DNA from: Rotaria macrura
Lineage: Eukaryota; Rotifera; Eurotatoria; Philodinida; Philodinidae
DNA: 64,000 bases
Assembly: GCA_900239685.1 (NCBI GenBank)
Contig: OENT01000933.1
Coordinates: forward strand, 1-64,000
Direction: 5' to 3'
The stretch's first letter is position 1; every line of letters begins with the position of its first letter. The notes beneath the pieces are model-generated. The model was not told where the DNA came from. It saw only the letters and a list, made by a program, of their open reading frames with translations, and did no database searches. A program made the translations under genes and the position numbers. This document shows, in pieces, positions 1-11,240 of the stretch.

Positions 1-131
1 GTGCATCCACATATATGTGAACTACCGTGACTAAAGAAAAGAATCGATAAGAAAAACACGTCTTACCCGTATGTGTATAGAAGGAGGAATGAGCACATCA
101 TCAGTATCATAATTGTTACTTCCACTTCTAG

Positions 132-830
132 TCATTCGACGAACAACTTTTGCTAATCAATTGGTATCCGGCTTGAGTACGAATTTCTATGGATCGGGTC
201 AATATCTAGGCAGTGGCTATGAAGGTGAATTGACAGATAATGCATATATTGATTTCAATACTACCGTACCTTGTTATTGTCGTGATTGGACATCTCAATG
301 TATTTTACCTGCTGCTGTTTATCAACGGGAAATTCAAATGTTTATCACCGATTTCAAATATCTAACAAACTTTTCCGACATCATCGGTACGAAAGTCGGT
401 TGTTTACCATTAGAATCATTATTAAGTTCAACACTTGAATGTTATTTCGATGAAACTTGTATTCGTCTTTTACTACAAATTTCTAATAAATCACAACTAT
501 TATTCACACCATTAAATAAAACAATTTCAAGTCGATTTAATAGATCTTCAACAGTGGAAATACTTTTCAATAGTCTATTTATCGAAACATGGATAACGTC
601 TATCAATTATACTAGTTTTTTCAATGAATGCGAACCAATTCTCTGCACATATACGGTTACTGTTTCCAAATATAGTCTCTTCTATATTTTTAATACCATG
701 TTAGGTTTTGTTGGTGGACTAATTATTAGTCTTCGACTCATAGTACCATCCACGGTTCGATTTTTAAGCAGAATGAATTATTCATTTTGTCGCAAGCAAC
801 AACCAATTGAACGACATAATAATAATGAAA
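132..830 (+). CDS. Cys-rich two-TM repeat protein, unit A (3' part only)
   Basis: Last part of a repeat unit that recurs twice downstream. The frame opens after a probable acceptor (TTCTAG, ending at 131). It runs through a Cys-rich, N-glycosylation-rich segment (CYC...C; PLESLLSSTLECYFDETC), a CEPILCTYT motif and a hydrophobic segment rich in Gly (MLGFVGGL), then a basic tail. Units B and C show that the usual architecture is TM1, ~350-residue extracellular Cys-rich region, TM2. Here TM1 and the first half are not visible in bases 1-131, so the unit is truncated or its 5' exons lie left of the window. The frame can stop at TGA 839-841, or splice at 831 (GTAATC) to 890, which enters unit B in frame. 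Function is unknown. The topology is like that of two-TM ligand-gated channels, but no homology can be claimed. I recall similar uncharacterised proteins from bdelloids; that is memory, not a search. Confidence 0.6.
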
Positions 831-889
831 GTAATCTCTGATTTAAAAACGAAATCTTCTACAATATCTTTTTCATTTTTCTATCATAG

Positions 890-2220
890 ATACTGATAAT
901 TCAACGATGCATTCAACAAATCAAACAATAGGTGTCAAAATTCGTTTCCGTGCATATATAACTTGGATTCGGACACGAATAACAACATTAAATCTATTTA
1001 AACAAGCACCTCATCGTGATTTAATTCGTAATCATGAACACATGGCTACGCTAGCCTATGTGATGTTCTTATCTATTTCACTTGTAATACTCGTTGTTTA
1101 TAATACAATAGAAAAACAAATACAAACAATAACTATTTACAATCCTGATTTAAGAACATTCGAACAACTTGAACAAATATATGGAGAATTACTTGAATGT
1201 CCATGTGCGAATATTGCTATAGCTCATAAATATTTTATTCAATTCAATCGAATCGATCATCCCGTTTGTCAAAGTGAATTAGTATCACCAAGTTTCTATG
1301 AAAATTTTACTCGTTATTCATGGATGTATTCATCGGTTGAATTATATTCTGTTGCTACATGGTATTTTCAATTATTAAACACACTTTGTTCATTAACAAA
1401 TACAACGGTCATCAATGCACAAAGAGTCTTTGATGCTACAGAATGGATATCAACGACAGTACCTACGCGTCGAATATTTGATCATCGTGCTATGATTATT
1501 GTTAACTATTATATTAATGAGACTCGTGATGAATTTATAAATACTCTTGAAATAATACATACAATTACGTCTAGTTCTCAACTAATGTCTGTCTATCAAT
1601 CTTCATACAAGATGACAATTATTAATAGATTGTCATTGGTACGTTTTGATCCTGAATTATTTTCTATATATGCTATGAATGATACAATAAAATTTTGTTC
1701 ATGTATTCATGATTCAGTTTGTTCTTCAACAGCCGGTCAATTTCAATATAATTATCCTTCTGCTACACCAGTTGAACTCTTATGGGCTATGCCAGGCATA
1801 CAAGTGAGTTGTACACCCATTGATTCTTTGATGCAATCAACACTTGAATGTTGGTATGATACACATTGTATTGATCAAGTCAAATATTATTTCGAAAATG
1901 ATGATAATCCAATAACATTGTATATCGAACCATTAAATTCATCGATTAGTTTTCAACCAAATGCAACCATTCGAGATATTATTATTAATTTAATGTTTGA
2001 CAAGGGGAAGCGTTAATATTGTACGATGATTTCTTTACACAATGTTCACCAATATCATGTACCTATACACATACAGATCATAATCATGTGTTCTACGTAA
2101 TCAGTTGCACTGTAGCCTTATTCGGAGGTTTAAATATGGCTTTATACATTCTGACACCACTTATTGTGAGACTTTTCGTTGAAATTATTGCACAAAGACG
2201 AATTCGACATAGAGAAAATG
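890..2220 (+). pseudogene. Cys-rich two-TM repeat protein, unit B (frameshifted)
   Basis: A complete unit: basic cytosolic start (ATG at 907 if translated alone), TM1 at about residues 47-67, a long extracellular region with paired cysteines (ECPCANIAI, FCSCIHDSVC, STLECWYDTHC), then CSPISCTYT, TM2 with an FGGL motif and a basic tail. The frame is lost after about base 2001: the upstream frame ends at TAA 2014-2016, while the C-terminal part (YDDFFTQC..., to 2220) continues in another frame at exactly the place expected from units A and C. One missing base, or two extra ones, in or near the GGGG run at 2004-2007 would explain it. The unit ends at a donor (GTAAGA, 2221). A 52-nt intron to 2272 leads in phase into unit C. 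It is either decaying or carries an assembly error. Confidence 0.6.
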
Positions 2221-2272
2221 GTAAGATCTTTAATATATTTTAATTCTAAATTCATTGTATTATCTTTTGCAG

Positions 2273-3603
2273 TTCTTCATCGTATTGGACGAAATTTAAA
2301 TGCTATGATTCATGTTATTTATCAATTTTTTCTTCGATTTAATCTTTTTATTGATCCATCAAGTGATATTTCAACAATTAAACATGAACTAAAATTAACT
2401 CGATTGTATCTTATTTGTCTATCTACTACAACATTTGTTCTTTTTATATACATATGTTTATCTTATGAAGCAAAAACAATAATCATTCAATCTCCTCTAC
2501 AATGAAGCTATGAAAATCTTTTACTTAACTATCCGAATACACGTATACAATGTCCTTGTTTACGTATTTCCATTCCTTATCAAGCATTAATAACGTTTTC
2601 ATTCGATTTCCATTCAATATGTACGAGTGATTTTGTATCATCATCATGGCTTGATTTAACATTTGCAGATGGTAATTGGTCAATATATGATGAACGCGAT
2701 TTTCGCAAACGTAGCTTTTCTTATTTTATACAACTCGCTTCACTTTGTACGCTTGCCAATCGTACACTGATACATCAATTAGAAATTTTTAATCGAAACG
2801 AATTTATTAGTGCACAATTGGTACCGTCACAAACGTTTGAACTAAAAGTACAAACAACATTAAATGATTTTCGTGCGTCGATGGCTACTACATTTATGCG
2901 TACGCTTCAACTTGTTCGTGATACAATACAAGGAAATCAAATTATATCAATATATGCAACCAATTGGATATTTACATCTGGATCAAATATTTGGGCTCCA
3001 CTAAATTCGAAACCGTTGTCACATGGATCCAATTGTTCATGTGTCACATCAAATGAGTGCACTGAATCTGCAGCTATCTATATATCGAACACATCTCGAT
3101 ATCATATTCCAGGTCTTGTTCCTGGTTGTTTTCCAATTGAATCACTTCTTCGTTCAACACTCGTATGTTTTTATAATCAAACATGTATCAATGAACTTGT
3201 AACGTATTTGAATAATATTACTATCAATACGAAAACGTTCATGGCTCTTGATTCGACGACAATGAGCAGTAGTTTTTTTCCAAATACAACTGTCAATGAA
3301 CTTGCAAATCATTTATTTGTGGAAAGTAAATCATGGAAAACTAACATATCCTATGCATCATTTTATGCTCAATGTGAACCTACTTTCTGTACATATACAA
3401 TTACAGAACGTCGGGGTGCTCTTTATATTTTCACGACTATGGTTGGATTATATGGAGGATTAATGAAAACATTTCGACATGCTGTACCAGCTATAGTGGC
3501 AATTTATACGCTTATTGCGAGACGACTACGGTCTATTCGAATCCATTCAATGACTCCACAAGTAGCAGTGATTGATACGAATATGGATGTGGAAATACAA
3601 TAA
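2273..3603 (+). pseudogene. Cys-rich two-TM repeat protein, unit C (internal stop)
   Basis: Third unit, the same length as unit B (1331 nt each by my boundaries). It enters in phase from unit B across the 52-nt intron at 2221-2272, and no ATG lies directly at its start, which favours one multi-unit gene over separate genes. Order: short basic segment, TM1 (LICLSTTTFVLFIYI), then an in-frame TGA at 2503-2505 just before the IQCPC motif that matches ECPC in unit B. After that come an uninterrupted Cys-rich region, CEPTFCTYT, TM2 with a YGGL motif and a basic tail ending at TAA 3601-3603. A splice that removes the TGA (2456-2507 is possible by GT-AG) would break the downstream frame, so I read it as a real nonsense codon. 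AATAAA at 3665-3670 could be the poly(A) signal. Confidence 0.6.
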
Positions 3604-4717
3604 ACTCAATATATTTTATTGATTAGTGTTTCTCTTTTATTCTAACTTCATTTTTTGATCAAGAAATAAATCATAAATTATATGATACACAAATAAAGTT
3701 AGTTGATTCACAACTGCGATCATGTTAGAATGAAATACATAACATGATATTATTTATTTACTAAATTTGTCAGTAATATAGTATGATACCGATTCACATA
3801 TTATAACAGAAGAGTTATTGTGATAAGCTATTTACAGATGTGTACCATGCACATCTGTATGATAAAATAATATCAATAGCTCCATATTGGTTCAATGAAT
3901 CTAGCTTATACGACTTTTCAAGATTTTCTACGAACACTCTCTCGACAACGACTCAACCAATGGAGCTAAAAAAAACTTTAGTAACGATAGATATTTTTTA
4001 GTTCTAATCGTAGTAAAAATTTCAGACATTCATCTCTCTCTATTTAACAACGAAATATGAAGAAGTATCAAATCCCCCTAAAATAAGATTTTGATGACTG
4101 AGGTTGTTAGAATATTCAGGGTTGAATTCTTCGAGTTGAAATTTATACGACAGTTACAACCAAGCGATATATTTATATATAACCGAACACAATTGTTGCT
4201 TGATTGGATAAGGTGTTCATGAAATTTTGAATTATCAATATGATCAATTTCTTTCAGCGAGGACTACTATTATAAGACTTTTTTAAGTTTATTAAAAGTC
4301 TCATAAGATATATTAAATTCAGCAAAGTCTAATTATCTCAATTGGATGGGGACGACTTTTACCGAATTTGGAAAATTGAAATATCTTGTATTTTATTAAA
4401 AATTCATAGTTCATAGGAGCACGTGATGGTAGTAGTTTTATGATTTAAACGAATCTGAAGTGTCCTCTATTATTGAGAAAAAATCAACCCAGATTCATTG
4501 AACCAATGAGGAGTTATGTGAAATATCTACAATACACGTCAAGTGTTAAGGTGCCAACAGTGGCTTCGAGAAAAAACAACAATCTTACGTCAACACCTTT
4601 TTAACTAGATTACGTTTCACGAATGCTACTACTGTGTTGAGAACCATTAATATGAATACTTTAGAATGAAAGTTCACTTATTTGAGATCCTCTGTGAATC
4701 ACGAAGTTTACGGTAAC
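3604..4717. other. Spacer, no gene seen
   Basis: AT-rich spacer between the repeat gene and the ADP-ribosyltransferase-like gene. It has only short chance frames, plus AATAAA at 3665-3670 and again near 3692. No RNA gene or clear repeat was seen. Confidence 0.5.
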
Positions 4718-5509
4718 ATGTCAGGATTCATCATTTCTCTTCGTTGCCTGCGCATGACGCAAGTACACATACGAGACACAATCGTTTTTGTTTTCTGCTC
4801 AGACAAGAAAATGACAAGCTGTATTTTCAATGCTCATGGTAGCCGTTACTTGCCAAAGCTGTTGGCAACAACAAAAACAGATTATGAAACAGAACATTTC
4901 TCTTATAATCCTGAAACCGATGTACTTGATTGTAAACTTTTAACGAAAAACTTATATAATCCATATTTTCGTCAAATATATTTCGAACAAATTAACGAAC
5001 ATGAATTGACAGACGATATGGTGAATGTCTTAAAGTCATACACAAATAGTCAGTCGGATGAATGTTATATAAAAACAAATTTAAATTTACTAAGTGCTAA
5101 TATCGATGATATTGATTGGATATATGTTAATAAGCTTCGTTCATTGATTCGTTGTTTAATTAAAACAAACATTATGCCAATGTATTATCGTGGTGTGAAT
5201 TTAAGCGATAACGAAATCAAATATTATGTTGAAAAAAAAAATAGTTACTACTATACAAATTCGTTTTTATCGTTTACAATTGATCGTCTATTAGTTTATT
5301 CTGGCAATGCTATATTAATATTAAAAACTGAAAATTCAAGTGAAAAAGCCAAGAAAAACATTGCTAATATTTGGAAATGGAGTACATTTCGTGACGAAAA
5401 AGAAGCTCTATTAGTTGTTGGAACTAAATTACAGATTATAAGCGTTCATTATTTTGGTTGTAAATGGGAAATTGAACTTGAACTAATGGAAGACGATGAA
5501 GGGATTTGA
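4718..5509 (+). CDS. ADP-ribosyltransferase-like protein (R-S-E class)
   Basis: Single-exon reading frame, 263 residues from the ATG at 4718, the first ATG in frame. The C-terminal half has the three motifs of the arginine-type (R-S-E) mono-ADP-ribosyltransferase fold: YRG with Arg158 (NAD binding), an S-x-x-S strand, SFLS at 182-185, in the position of the S-T-S motif, and an E-x-E in DEKEA (Glu227/Glu229) that would hold the catalytic glutamate. The known role of this fold is transfer of ADP-ribose from NAD+ to a protein side chain, often arginine. The substrate here is unknown. No signal peptide or TM is evident, so it is probably cytosolic. The N-terminal ~140 residues are a family-specific extension that I cannot assign. 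A 5' exon upstream of 4718 is possible. Confidence 0.7.
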   Translation: MSGFIISLRCLRMTQVHIRDTIVFVFCSDKKMTSCIFNAHGSRYLPKLLATTKTDYETEHFSYNPETDVLDCKLLTKNLYNPYFRQIYFEQINEHELTDDMVNVLKSYTNSQSDECYIKTNLNLLSANIDDIDWIYVNKLRSLIRCLIKTNIMPMYYRGVNLSDNEIKYYVEKKNSYYYTNSFLSFTIDRLLVYSGNAILILKTENSSEKAKKNIANIWKWSTFRDEKEALLVVGTKLQIISVHYFGCKWEIELELMEDDEGI

Positions 5510-6805
5510 TCAATTTCAATGTTCATCAAGATTAGTGTATATAATAATACATTTCACAAATGAAATAGTTTACGACTATCCATGTTCATTTAATCAGCTT
5601 TTTTCACATATATAATCATCTAACGTAATTTAAAAGTGTTGCAAATTTTGTCGAATGACAAATATTCTTTAGAATGAAAAATAATCATGTGGTATTCTCA
5701 GAACTTCATATGCAACAACTCATTTTGGAAACTTTGTTTTTAAATTCATTCTTTTCTCATTAAAAAGATCTTGTGCAACAATGAACTAATGATGTTCAAT
5801 ATGTTTTAGAACTAGCCATTGAATACATTTGAACAGAGTACAGTAATCATTTATGTATCATTGAAAAACGCAGGAAAAAATAATATAGATCAATCTTATT
5901 CAGCAAACATTACCATTGAAAACGTGTTCGCGATATTCATCTCGGCTTCGATATCTCAATTAATTGGCGAAACTAATATTACTATAAACGATACGATCTT
6001 ACTATCGTATTGATACGTAATAAAAAATCGAATACACAATGTTATAAGTTTTGTTAACTATTTATAATATAATGATATTGCTTAAAATAAAATACTATCT
6101 AGAACGATAGATAAACCTGATGAGCAGGAAGTAGAACAAAGAAAATTCATGTTATAGACGGTGACAACTTTCATTGACGTTGATTAATTAACTTTTAAAT
6201 ACGCAAACAAAGGAGAATATGTCTCGATTTGGTGTTTACTTAAGCAATAGTTTTCAAACAGACGAGATGAATTCCTATTCGTAACAGAATAAGATTATCC
6301 AAGCGATCTATTTTTAATTCTGAATTTTTTAATGTCTATTGTCATTTACCGATGATAAACTTATTGAATGGACAGAACTATAATTTTACCAATAAAATAC
6401 GGGACTTGATCAGTAGATCGAGAGAAAATTCTGTATCCGATGTTTTGTTTTATTCAGTATCATTATCATCGAGAAAGCGTAAAGTAGCAATCATAAGATT
6501 GATTCGTGTTATTATCTATGCGGGAGTATTTTATTATCAAATATCGAGTGTAATGATAACTTTTTTTTGTTACTTATTGATTTCGACAAAAAGAAACTAA
6601 TCCACGATGTGCCTCATGTATGACCTATGAGAAAAATGTTGAAATGACGTATGAAAATACGCGATTCATGTTTCTCGTGTTTAATCTAATAAGATAACAA
6701 TGAAGAGGAGAAAAAGGAAGTAACCTGTTTTATTTTCAATGTAAACATTGATGCTTCTGCTAATTATTTGATTCATTGCGTTTAGATTATTCCTAAAACG
6801 AAAAA
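5510..6805. other. Spacer, no gene seen
   Basis: AT-rich spacer with stops in all frames at short intervals. The small open frames at 5819-6013 and 6352-6600 show neither family features nor splice context. Confidence 0.5.
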
Positions 6806-8538
6806 ATGGGGTTACGGGCATTTATTGTAGACTTATTCAATCAATTGACAGATAATGATCGTCGATCACTACATTTTCTTGTTGGCGTAGATGTTCCACG
6901 TACACATCGAGACAATGTCACGCCGAACGGTAGTTTATGTATGCTTGATTGTCTTTTTGATCAATGTTTGGTTACGGAGGAAAATTTCGATTACTTAATA
7001 AATTTATTTGAAAACATTCGATGTTATGATGTTTCAACTAAACTCAAAAGTTAGTATATCGATTTTATTTACGTTGTCATGACTCTGAAAGATTCTTTGT
7101 TAGAATACAAACAAAATGAAATAGTGACGACCAACCAAATGTTTGTAGAATCAGCCGCATTCAGTGAAACTTCATTCAGTCTTGAAGAAGATAAAATGTC
7201 AAGTTTTTCTAGTTAGTAAACACCGAGTGGCATCCATGATTTACAACTCTAATTATAGGTGATGTATCACAGTCATTGCCAGAACCAGCTCCCATTTCTG
7301 AAGAACCACTCGATGATGTTCAACATTCTGTAGTGCGATCTAATACGAATGCGAATTCATCTTCTGATGAACATGAAGAGAAACGATTGACTTCAATAAC
7401 GACAAAAGTATGGGATAGTCAGTGTTATTGGTTGTCCATTATTATAATTATTCTTACTATTTTATTCACTATACTTGTTTTGGTTCTATTTCGGTTTTTC
7501 TGCAGTGAATTACCGAAATTGAATGATTCGGAATCTTCTTCGATGATGAAACAAAGTAAAAGCAATAATTCAATAAAATTTAGTCGAAATTACTTTTATT
7601 TTTATAGACGTATTTTATATAATGAAAGAAGGTTTACAATATGGTAATGAAAGCTCTATTGAAAGTGAAACGTTTGACGATGCCAACAATTACGAACTAT
7701 CCTATACTGATCGATGTATCGGTGTTGAATTTAATTGGTCTAATGAAAGTTTATTGTCTATTCGATTCTTATATTCAAATGATCAATTATCAAATATACG
7801 TACTATTAAAACTAGTCGAGAATTGTCTAATGTATCATCACAATTTTCAAGTACATTCATGTTGAATTTCAATGAAGAGATCAATAAAATAAATTTATAT
7901 CAAAACTTACGTCAAACAAATGCCACCATAATTGGTATACAGTTTCATACGAATGCTGGAAGGAAAACCAATGTATATGGTTCAAACCATGGATATTTGG
8001 CGATTGAATCATTTGAGAATTATACATTCGGATATTCAAAAGGGAGACAAAAGAAAGACAGAGGAATAGAAATGCTTCAGTTTATTTGGATCAAACGGTA
8101 TTCGATGCATGAAAGAATAGTTACCGGTATAGTATTCTATTATTTTTGTTATTTTCAAATTGAACTTAAATATTTTAATCAATATTAACTGGAAAGAAAA
8201 ATAAAATTTTGACTCTTAATTTAGTGCCACGTGAAATGATAGAACTGTGTGAATTCACATTTGTGGCTAAATCAGATTTAAAATTGGTACATGCTAGAGG
8301 CATTGAATCATCATGGTACCATTTGAAGCGTAAGTTCAATCGACAAGGTGTTCAATATAGTCCAACGGCATCGTACTATGAAAAAATTAGTGAACGAGGT
8401 CCTGATTTATTCGCAATTGTAAACAAGACTTATGTTTTCTATCATGATAGTGGTAAATGGCATAAATATGAAACTGCAGTAAACATCACATGTAACATCG
8501 TTCCATTGTCTGATACGATTCTACAACAGGAATCATAA
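6806..8538 (+). CDS. Membrane protein: death-effector-like domain, TM, jacalin-like lectin domain
   Basis: Five exons: 6806-7049, 7104-7211, 7259-7555, 7608-8126, 8225-8538. The introns are 54, 47, 52 and 98 nt, all GT-AG. Every junction is phase 1 and the joined frame is open: 1482 nt, 493 residues. Residues ~5-80 fit a death-effector domain (LFNQLTDNDRRSLHFLVG, a G-D-x-P-like turn, helices to the end of exon 1). Residues ~82-172 are a Ser/Glu-rich linker. TM at ~175-199 (IIIIILTILFTILVLVLF). Residues ~230-385 fit a jacalin-like lectin: FDD near the start, a repeated I-x-S/G-I strand pattern, GIQFHTNAGR, YGSNHG, GYSKGR, and a closing FIWI strand. The last ~105 residues (exon 5) match nothing I recognise. 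Likely topology: DED in the cytosol, lectin outside or in the lumen. The DED recruits partners by homotypic contacts in known families. The ligand is unknown. The exon 4-5 join is the least certain. Confidence 0.68.
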
Positions 8539-11240
8539 TATACTTATAAAAGGATTGATATTTAGTAAAGAAAACAAAATAGTTTGATTCATTAAATCGA
8601 ATTCATGTATACTACTGAAGTATATAAGAATCATTTTTCTACATACGTATATATTCAGATATTTATTCATTGAATTTTAATTCGTTGATCGTAAGTATTG
8701 TAATCTTGTTAAAAAATTCAAGTTCAAAATGAACTCATAATGACAATACATATGATTGTGTATGAAAAAGCAAATCAATGAATAAACGAAAACCGAAAAA
8801 TTTTATATGAATTTAAAAAGTTTAAGATTTCGACGATGTTCGACTATGAAGAACACATACTACTACTTGCATATATTGTTGATTGTTAGGTGATTGTTTC
8901 ACTCTCTGTTGTTATTCAAAGCTACGATCTTTGCCTTCTCTAGCTATTCTAATCGAGACATTATATTTCAGCAAACCGGATAAGAAGTGTACTGATTGAG
9001 TCTCATGCAGTTAAATTTAGTCTCGACTTTTGAATATATAGTACACTCCCTTTTTTGATAATTTTCCATATTTAATTTCTTTTAAACGCAACTGAACGTA
9101 GAAACCTGAAATTCGATGCATAGACATACAATGATATTCTGATCCAAAACTGTAGATTTCACATGAAATTGACTAGTAATACTTTCATTTTTATCAAAAT
9201 TAAAATAGTAATCGAGATATGATACGACACAAAAGTATATTTTCAAGCTATTTTTACACACCAATACTTCATTCTGGCTAGCAACTACCCATTTTTTGTC
9301 GTGATACAGAAAAACAAACGGATAACATCGATGCAAAATATACAGAAATTTATCTGAAAAAATTTTAAATGAAGACGATGGGTTGTACTGTTCACTAGAA
9401 TTTCAGGATGTGACCTTAACAGTTCTGGTCTTGGTGAGTCGGACAACTTTTACTATAAAGTGATGTAGAATTACTCAAGATCATATGTAGGGCATATATT
9501 CGATAGAAATTCAAAAATCATTCTTATTCTATTGGGGAACATTTGCTATAAATGATAGTGGTATTCAATAAAAAAATGAATTACTTCTTCGGACACTGCG
9601 CAGAATACAAGAGTTAAACTCGAAAACTATTGTAATTAGTTAGATATCAGACAGCATTGAGATGTCTCACCTTTCAATCCTTCGATGAAATACATTTATC
9701 AAGTATCACTAGAGAGAATTTCTTTCAATCATTTGTGTCTCCTTTGAAATCGAACAGTTAATTTTTGTCGAAGTTCATAGAAGCATAATGTCATGTGAAT
9801 GGATTCTTTGTTTATTTGAGTGTGTAGGCACTAAACTGAATCTTAAAGTATAAAATTCAGATTGATTCGGTTACATTTTATCATTTCAAAATCTACAGTA
9901 TTGGAATCGATCTGATGTTTCTTAGCTCGACAAATAACTTGTGGGAATTCCTTTTAAGTTAGCCTTTGTAATCGAAAAATTAGTCAGTTGGACGATGCAC
10001 GAAAACGTTTCTGATTATATGAACATGAAACATTGATTTCTAATAGTAAATCTTACTAAATTAGTAATTCTGAAAATATGTTCGAATAGGGTTGCATCAA
10101 ATTCAAATCCGTAAGATTTGATGTGTGAACAGTGAATTTAGTTTAGGCTAAGGTTTTACACTACTCATATGTGAAAATACTGTACAAGATAACGTATTAG
10201 AAGGAAGAAAGAATCACTGAAAAACAGTTGAAAACTTGTGATAAAATTGTCGTATCTGGTTGCGAAAAATGATTAAATTGATGGAACCTTGAACGTGCAT
10301 TTTACATTTAATTTCACGCAAAAACTGTTCAACGAAAAATCTTAATGCCATCACTTTGGTATTCAAATTCTGAAACACGATGTAACTACCGTTGTTGATT
10401 ACTTATAAGCTGTTTCCTTTCATACTTATGTTGTGAAAAAATAGCTCGCAACTATTCACCTAATCCTCTAAAACTATAATTAATAAGTCATTCACTTATA
10501 AGAATGATATCTCATTGGCATTCGTTTTTCGATTGTATATTGATAGAGTCTATCACGAGTTGCAGGTGGGTAGAAAGGGAGCACTTAATGCCAATTTTTA
10601 CCCATATAAACTTCAATACTGCTAGTAGAACTAGTTTCTCAACGAAAGGCTTGCATATGAGGAAGTAAATTGGCATAGAGTGAGTCCCAAAAAATGTGTT
10701 CCTTTCTCTCTGTGGTACATTTCTTCATGAATTAATCTTTTGCATTGCTCTTAATCGAAGAAAAATGTCGTGTTTACACATTGATTTTTCGAGCAGATTT
10801 TATTATTCTGAGTCACAAATCAAATAGAAATCGTATACTTCCGAACTGTTATTACTCAATTCAAGTTACTTCAGTTATCGACTAATGTCGGTTCTTTAAA
10901 CAAGAACCAATATTTACTCAAGACAATAATCAAAATAACACTGGTACTGTGAAAAGAAATTCTTTTTGTTTTTCTCCAAAGCAAACATACATTCAAAACA
11001 CATGTCATTCTTACTGTTAAAAACATAAGGAAAGACAAAACATTTTAAAGCACCAATAAAAACGCTGCTCCGCATATGACGACATATGAATGTAGAAACA
11101 AAAACATTGTGATAAAATTTCGCTTTTGCTCAAGCACACATAACCTGTCGTTTTATTTTGTGACAGATGGAAGTTTCTATTTCAATCAGCGCCTCACTGC
11201 GTCATATTTCTATTTCATTTAGATTAATTTTTCATGATCA
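8539..11240. other. 2.7-kb spacer, no gene supported
   Basis: AT-rich DNA with no gene that I can support. A minus-strand frame at 9082-9336 (84 codons) is the longest but has no recognisable feature. AATAAA at about 8780 could serve the upstream gene. No inverted repeat long enough to call was seen. Confidence 0.45.

Noticed and set aside
2456-2507. GT-AG interval that would remove the TGA in unit C
   Set aside because: Its removal shifts the frame of the conserved downstream part and deletes conserved residues.
9082-9336. 84-codon minus-strand frame
   Set aside because: No family features, no splice context, and length is within chance for AT-rich spacer; kept only as a remark.
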